Positions 62,042-64,000 of a stretch of 64,000 nt of DNA are shown piece after piece (position 1 is the first letter of the stretch; every line of letters starts with the position of its first letter). The position numbers and the translations under genes are program-made. Below the pieces are notes generated by a model that saw only the letters and a list, made by a program, of their open reading frames with translations, did no database searches and had not been told where the DNA came from. Origin of the DNA: an uncultured Eubacterium sp. Lineage in GTDB: Bacteria > Bacillota > Clostridia > Lachnospirales > Lachnospiraceae. The stretch lies in assembly GCA_910577295.1 (NCBI GenBank), contig CAJTLS010000013.1:1-64000 (forward strand). Direction: 5' to 3'.

Positions 62042-62854
62042 CTATTTAAAATATAACGACTTTATCTTATTTAACGCCTCTCTTATATCGGCAGCGCTCT
62101 TTACATATTGTTGAAAAACAATATCGAATCCTTTTTCATCATCACAGACAAAATTCCAATAATCTTTACCGATTAATAATTCCTCGTCAGCAAAAAACTG
62201 CCTGACCCGCTCCTGCTTCCATTCTGAATTTTCTCCATACCTGTTGTACGCCGTACCAAAATACAATTTTATCTTTTCATCCGGTTTATCCAGCAGCGAA
62301 TTTTTTAAAATGAAATACTCCTGCAAAAGGGCGAGTTTTTCTGTCTTCGCTTTCTTATTGTCCAAATCTCCTCCTGCTTTTAATTCTATTAAATAATGCT
62401 CTTTCTTATCTTTATTGTAGAAATAATGGTCGGTGACATGAGATTTTTCAAAACTTCGGGTATCATCGGGAATCATACAGGTAAAGTCGCTATAATCTGA
62501 AATCTGCGGCTTTCTATGCTTTTCATACTCGAGAATAATGTAATCGATATGTTGGGATTGCTGCGGCAATAAAAAAGAATTTATATTTCCCCGCACATCA
62601 TACGATAACTTCGCCACTTCGTTGCCAATCTTCTCTAAAACCTTTCCAAACGAACTGTCAAAGCTTCTTACAAATGCACTGTAAAACATAAATTCTTTTC
62701 CCAGCTCGGCAACAAAACAATTGTTTTTCTTACTATTGATAACTCCGTCCGGAATATCAACTTCGTCCGTAAATCTTCTTTTATACTTATTCACAAATTT
62801 TCTTATCTCTCTGTCTACAATATGTTGTATCGCTTTCTTTTTCTTTGCGTCCAT
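62042..62854 (-). CDS. TdeIII-like type II restriction endonuclease
   Basis: 270 residues. The core HYLIELKAGGDLDNKKAKTE (about 153-172) fits the PD-(D/E)xK nuclease pattern (ExK within IELKAG) and matches my memory of the TdeIII family. The N-terminal part is helical. RBS AAGGAG. No methyltransferase gene is found next to it; instead a 25-codon remnant lies 17 nt upstream. Activity is uncertain. Confidence 0.65.
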   Translation of the reverse strand: MDAKKKKAIQHIVDREIRKFVNKYKRRFTDEVDIPDGVINSKKNNCFVAELGKEFMFYSAFVRSFDSSFGKVLEKIGNEVAKLSYDVRGNINSFLLPQQSQHIDYIILEYEKHRKPQISDYSDFTCMIPDDTRSFEKSHVTDHYFYNKDKKEHYLIELKAGGDLDNKKAKTEKLALLQEYFILKNSLLDKPDEKIKLYFGTAYNRYGENSEWKQERVRQFFADEELLIGKDYWNFVCDDEKGFDIVFQQYVKSAADIREALNKIKSLYFK

Positions 62855-62871
62855 CAGCCGCTCTCCTTATT

Positions 62872-62949
62872 CTACACCTTGTATTTCATTGCCAAATCAT
62901 TCAATTCATCTATCAGCTTGCGGTTATTCACCCTTCTTGCCAAAGGCAT
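62872..62949 (-). pseudogene. Short possible remnant upstream of the restriction gene
   Basis: A 25-codon frame reading MPLARRVNNRKLIDELND then LAMKYKV, ended 17 nt before the endonuclease ATG and holding no ribosome site of its own. It looks like a protein C-terminus, perhaps of a deleted methyltransferase. This is inference; the family is not recognised. Confidence 0.3.
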
Positions 62950-63006
62950 ATATAGTTCTATTTAAAACACGGTATCATATGTTGGGAAATATTCATACAT
63001 TTGGTA

Positions 63007-63639
63007 TCATTTTTTATCCTGTCCGATATCTAACACATTCTGAAAGAAGGCTAGAAATCCATCTTTAAGCACGATCTGTTCTTCTTTCTTTGGCGGCAAA
63101 TCATAAAAGTATTGATTGGTTTTTATATCAATTGACATACTATCTAAAGGAAAGCCCTCTTTCCTGATTTTACTGTGCGGTTTATCTGTCAAAATAAACG
63201 CTTCACTTTCTATTGATGAGTCCATAGATTCGTAAATATGGTTTTCGTCCTTTACAAAACAAATTGCATTTTTGTATCTCGCCGTGAGATTTCCATATTG
63301 TTTCACTAAACCGGCATAATATTCTATCATTTGTTCATCAGACAGAGAAATACCATTTACCCTCCGAACATGCACCCCCGGCTGTATTTCATCCGGCACA
63401 TTATCAAAATATAAACCGGAATCACATGAAAATACCGGCATATGAAATGCATTATAATATGCGGTTGCTTTCTGCCTCGCATTTTCAAGGGGCGTCTTCC
63501 CATCTTCGTGTACTTCCGGAATCACGGCACCTTTTTCTTTCAAGTCATTGAGACCTGTTAATTCTATCCCTAATATTTCAAGCCGGTCTTTCATGGACGA
63601 CAATTTTGCCGAATTCCACGTTCCATATAGTAGTTTCAT
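63007..63639 (-). CDS. Non-canonical purine NTP pyrophosphatase (HAM1/RdgB-like)
   Basis: 210 residues from ATG 63639 (AAAGGGG upstream). HAM1 motifs: GTWNSAKLSSMKDRLEILGI (T/SxNxxK), EVHEDGKTPLENARQKA, and FSCDSGLYFDNV. It hydrolyses dITP/XTP to protect DNA. It diverges from classical RdgB in the second half. It is followed by a 57-nt gap to the restriction block. Confidence 0.8.
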   Translation of the reverse strand: MKLLYGTWNSAKLSSMKDRLEILGIELTGLNDLKEKGAVIPEVHEDGKTPLENARQKATAYYNAFHMPVFSCDSGLYFDNVPDEIQPGVHVRRVNGISLSDEQMIEYYAGLVKQYGNLTARYKNAICFVKDENHIYESMDSSIESEAFILTDKPHSKIRKEGFPLDSMSIDIKTNQYFYDLPPKKEEQIVLKDGFLAFFQNVLDIGQDKK

Positions 63640-63665
63640 CTTTAAATCCCCTTTCCTATATCCTG

Positions 63666-64000
63666 TCAATCAAAAAGCGTCATAAATGCAATCGTAAATG
63701 AAAATACATCCGGCTTAAACAGTTCCTGAATCACCGGCCATATAAATTTTTGAACTATTTTGTTCTGCTCAAACTGCCTCGCAATCATACTCAGTCTGCA
63801 AAAATACTGTCCGGTATCCCAAGCCTCCGAACTTTCCCATGTCAGTGGCATCACTTTCGCCAGAATCAGATAAATGCACATGTCCTGCAGAAAAATCGAC
63901 TCGCAATCCTCAGCCCCCAGCGCACTGGCATGTCCAAAAAAACAGGCAACAGCCAATTTACGCCAAAAATTTCTATGCTCCAAATCCCTGTTCTGATTCG
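63666..64000 (-). CDS. Hypothetical protein, C-terminal part (cut by window edge)
   Basis: The frame runs from the window edge without a start codon to the TGA at 63666-63668. The visible part, with LAVACFFGHASALGAEDCES and IYLILAKVMPLTW, is helical and Cys-containing. No family recognised. It ends 27 nt before the HAM1-like gene, probably in one transcript. Confidence 0.55.
   Translation of the reverse strand, partial: NQNRDLEHRNFWRKLAVACFFGHASALGAEDCESIFLQDMCIYLILAKVMPLTWESSEAWDTGQYFCRLSMIARQFEQNKIVQKFIWPVIQELFKPDVFSFTIAFMTLFD

Overview
The window looks like a chromosomal segment of an anaerobic, spore-forming, saccharolytic Firmicute, most likely a gut Lachnospiraceae. This is an inference. 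It rests on moderate-to-low GC, strong GGAGG ribosome sites, a spoIIA-sigF-spoVA cluster, a four-subunit pyruvate:ferredoxin oxidoreductase, many Lys-rich secreted proteins with Thr-Pro or Glu-Pro-Thr linkers, and GH97, GH13, GH51 and GH10 glycosidases. Most genes lie on the minus strand, so operons below are read from high to low coordinates.

Layout. 1-1285: the start of a secreted DUF6273-like protein, two 26-bp operator-like palindromes, and a 460-bp imperfect palindrome. 1286-7169: the forespore block (spoIIAA, spoIIAB, sigF, a 51-codon membrane peptide, spoVAA, spoVAB, spoVAC, a ZIP metal transporter, spoVAD, spoVAE), with structured repeats on both sides of spoVAC. 7265-15531: a zinc-ribbon/TPR membrane protein, a small acidic protein, valS, an FGGY sugar kinase and the Leloir genes galE and galK. 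15647-18700: a secreted SGNH esterase, a tandem hairpin repeat and a 5'-truncated fic gene. 18713-24398: MIF-like protein, yajC, tgt, a second SGNH hydrolase and a fibronectin-III lipoprotein. 24631-26297: a broken leucine-rich-repeat surface protein gene, then tRNA-Trp. 26508-33265: alpha-glucan degradation (GH97 and a large pullulanase), separated by a GNAT gene. 33341-36533: small accessory genes, a duplicated promoter segment and a candidate C-rich small RNA. 36600-42510: metF, GH51 arabinofuranosidase, GH10 xylanase, a membrane acyltransferase and pta. 42630-53617: Na/Pi symporter, ABC exporter, aminotransferase, thiD, mntP, a dihydrouridine synthase, a two-gene DNA-repair pair and an ion transporter. 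53811-59881: a charged protein, TrpB2, LysR and the POR operon. 60099-64000: HD-GYP protein, lipoprotein cyclophilin, a TdeIII-like restriction enzyme without a recognisable methylase, a HAM1-type pyrophosphatase and a partial gene.

Functional logic. SpoIIAA and SpoIIAB control SigF, and the SpoVA proteins move dipicolinic acid into the spore. The secreted GH97, pullulanase, GH10, GH51 and SGNH proteins fit use of starch and arabinoxylan, with galK and galE, the FGGY kinase, POR and pta downstream in sugar and pyruvate metabolism.

The most unusual signal is a pair of roughly 140-nt elements (4305-4444 and 47283-47420) lying just 5' of spoVAC and of an aminotransferase gene. Each has three hairpins. 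The loop of one hairpin is complementary to a segment directly upstream of the ribosome site. That pairing is conserved although its sequence differs between copies (8 bp in one, 9 bp in the other). They could be a cis-regulatory RNA or a mobile repeat that carries a ribosome site. No CRISPR array, insertion sequence, rRNA or phage gene was seen.
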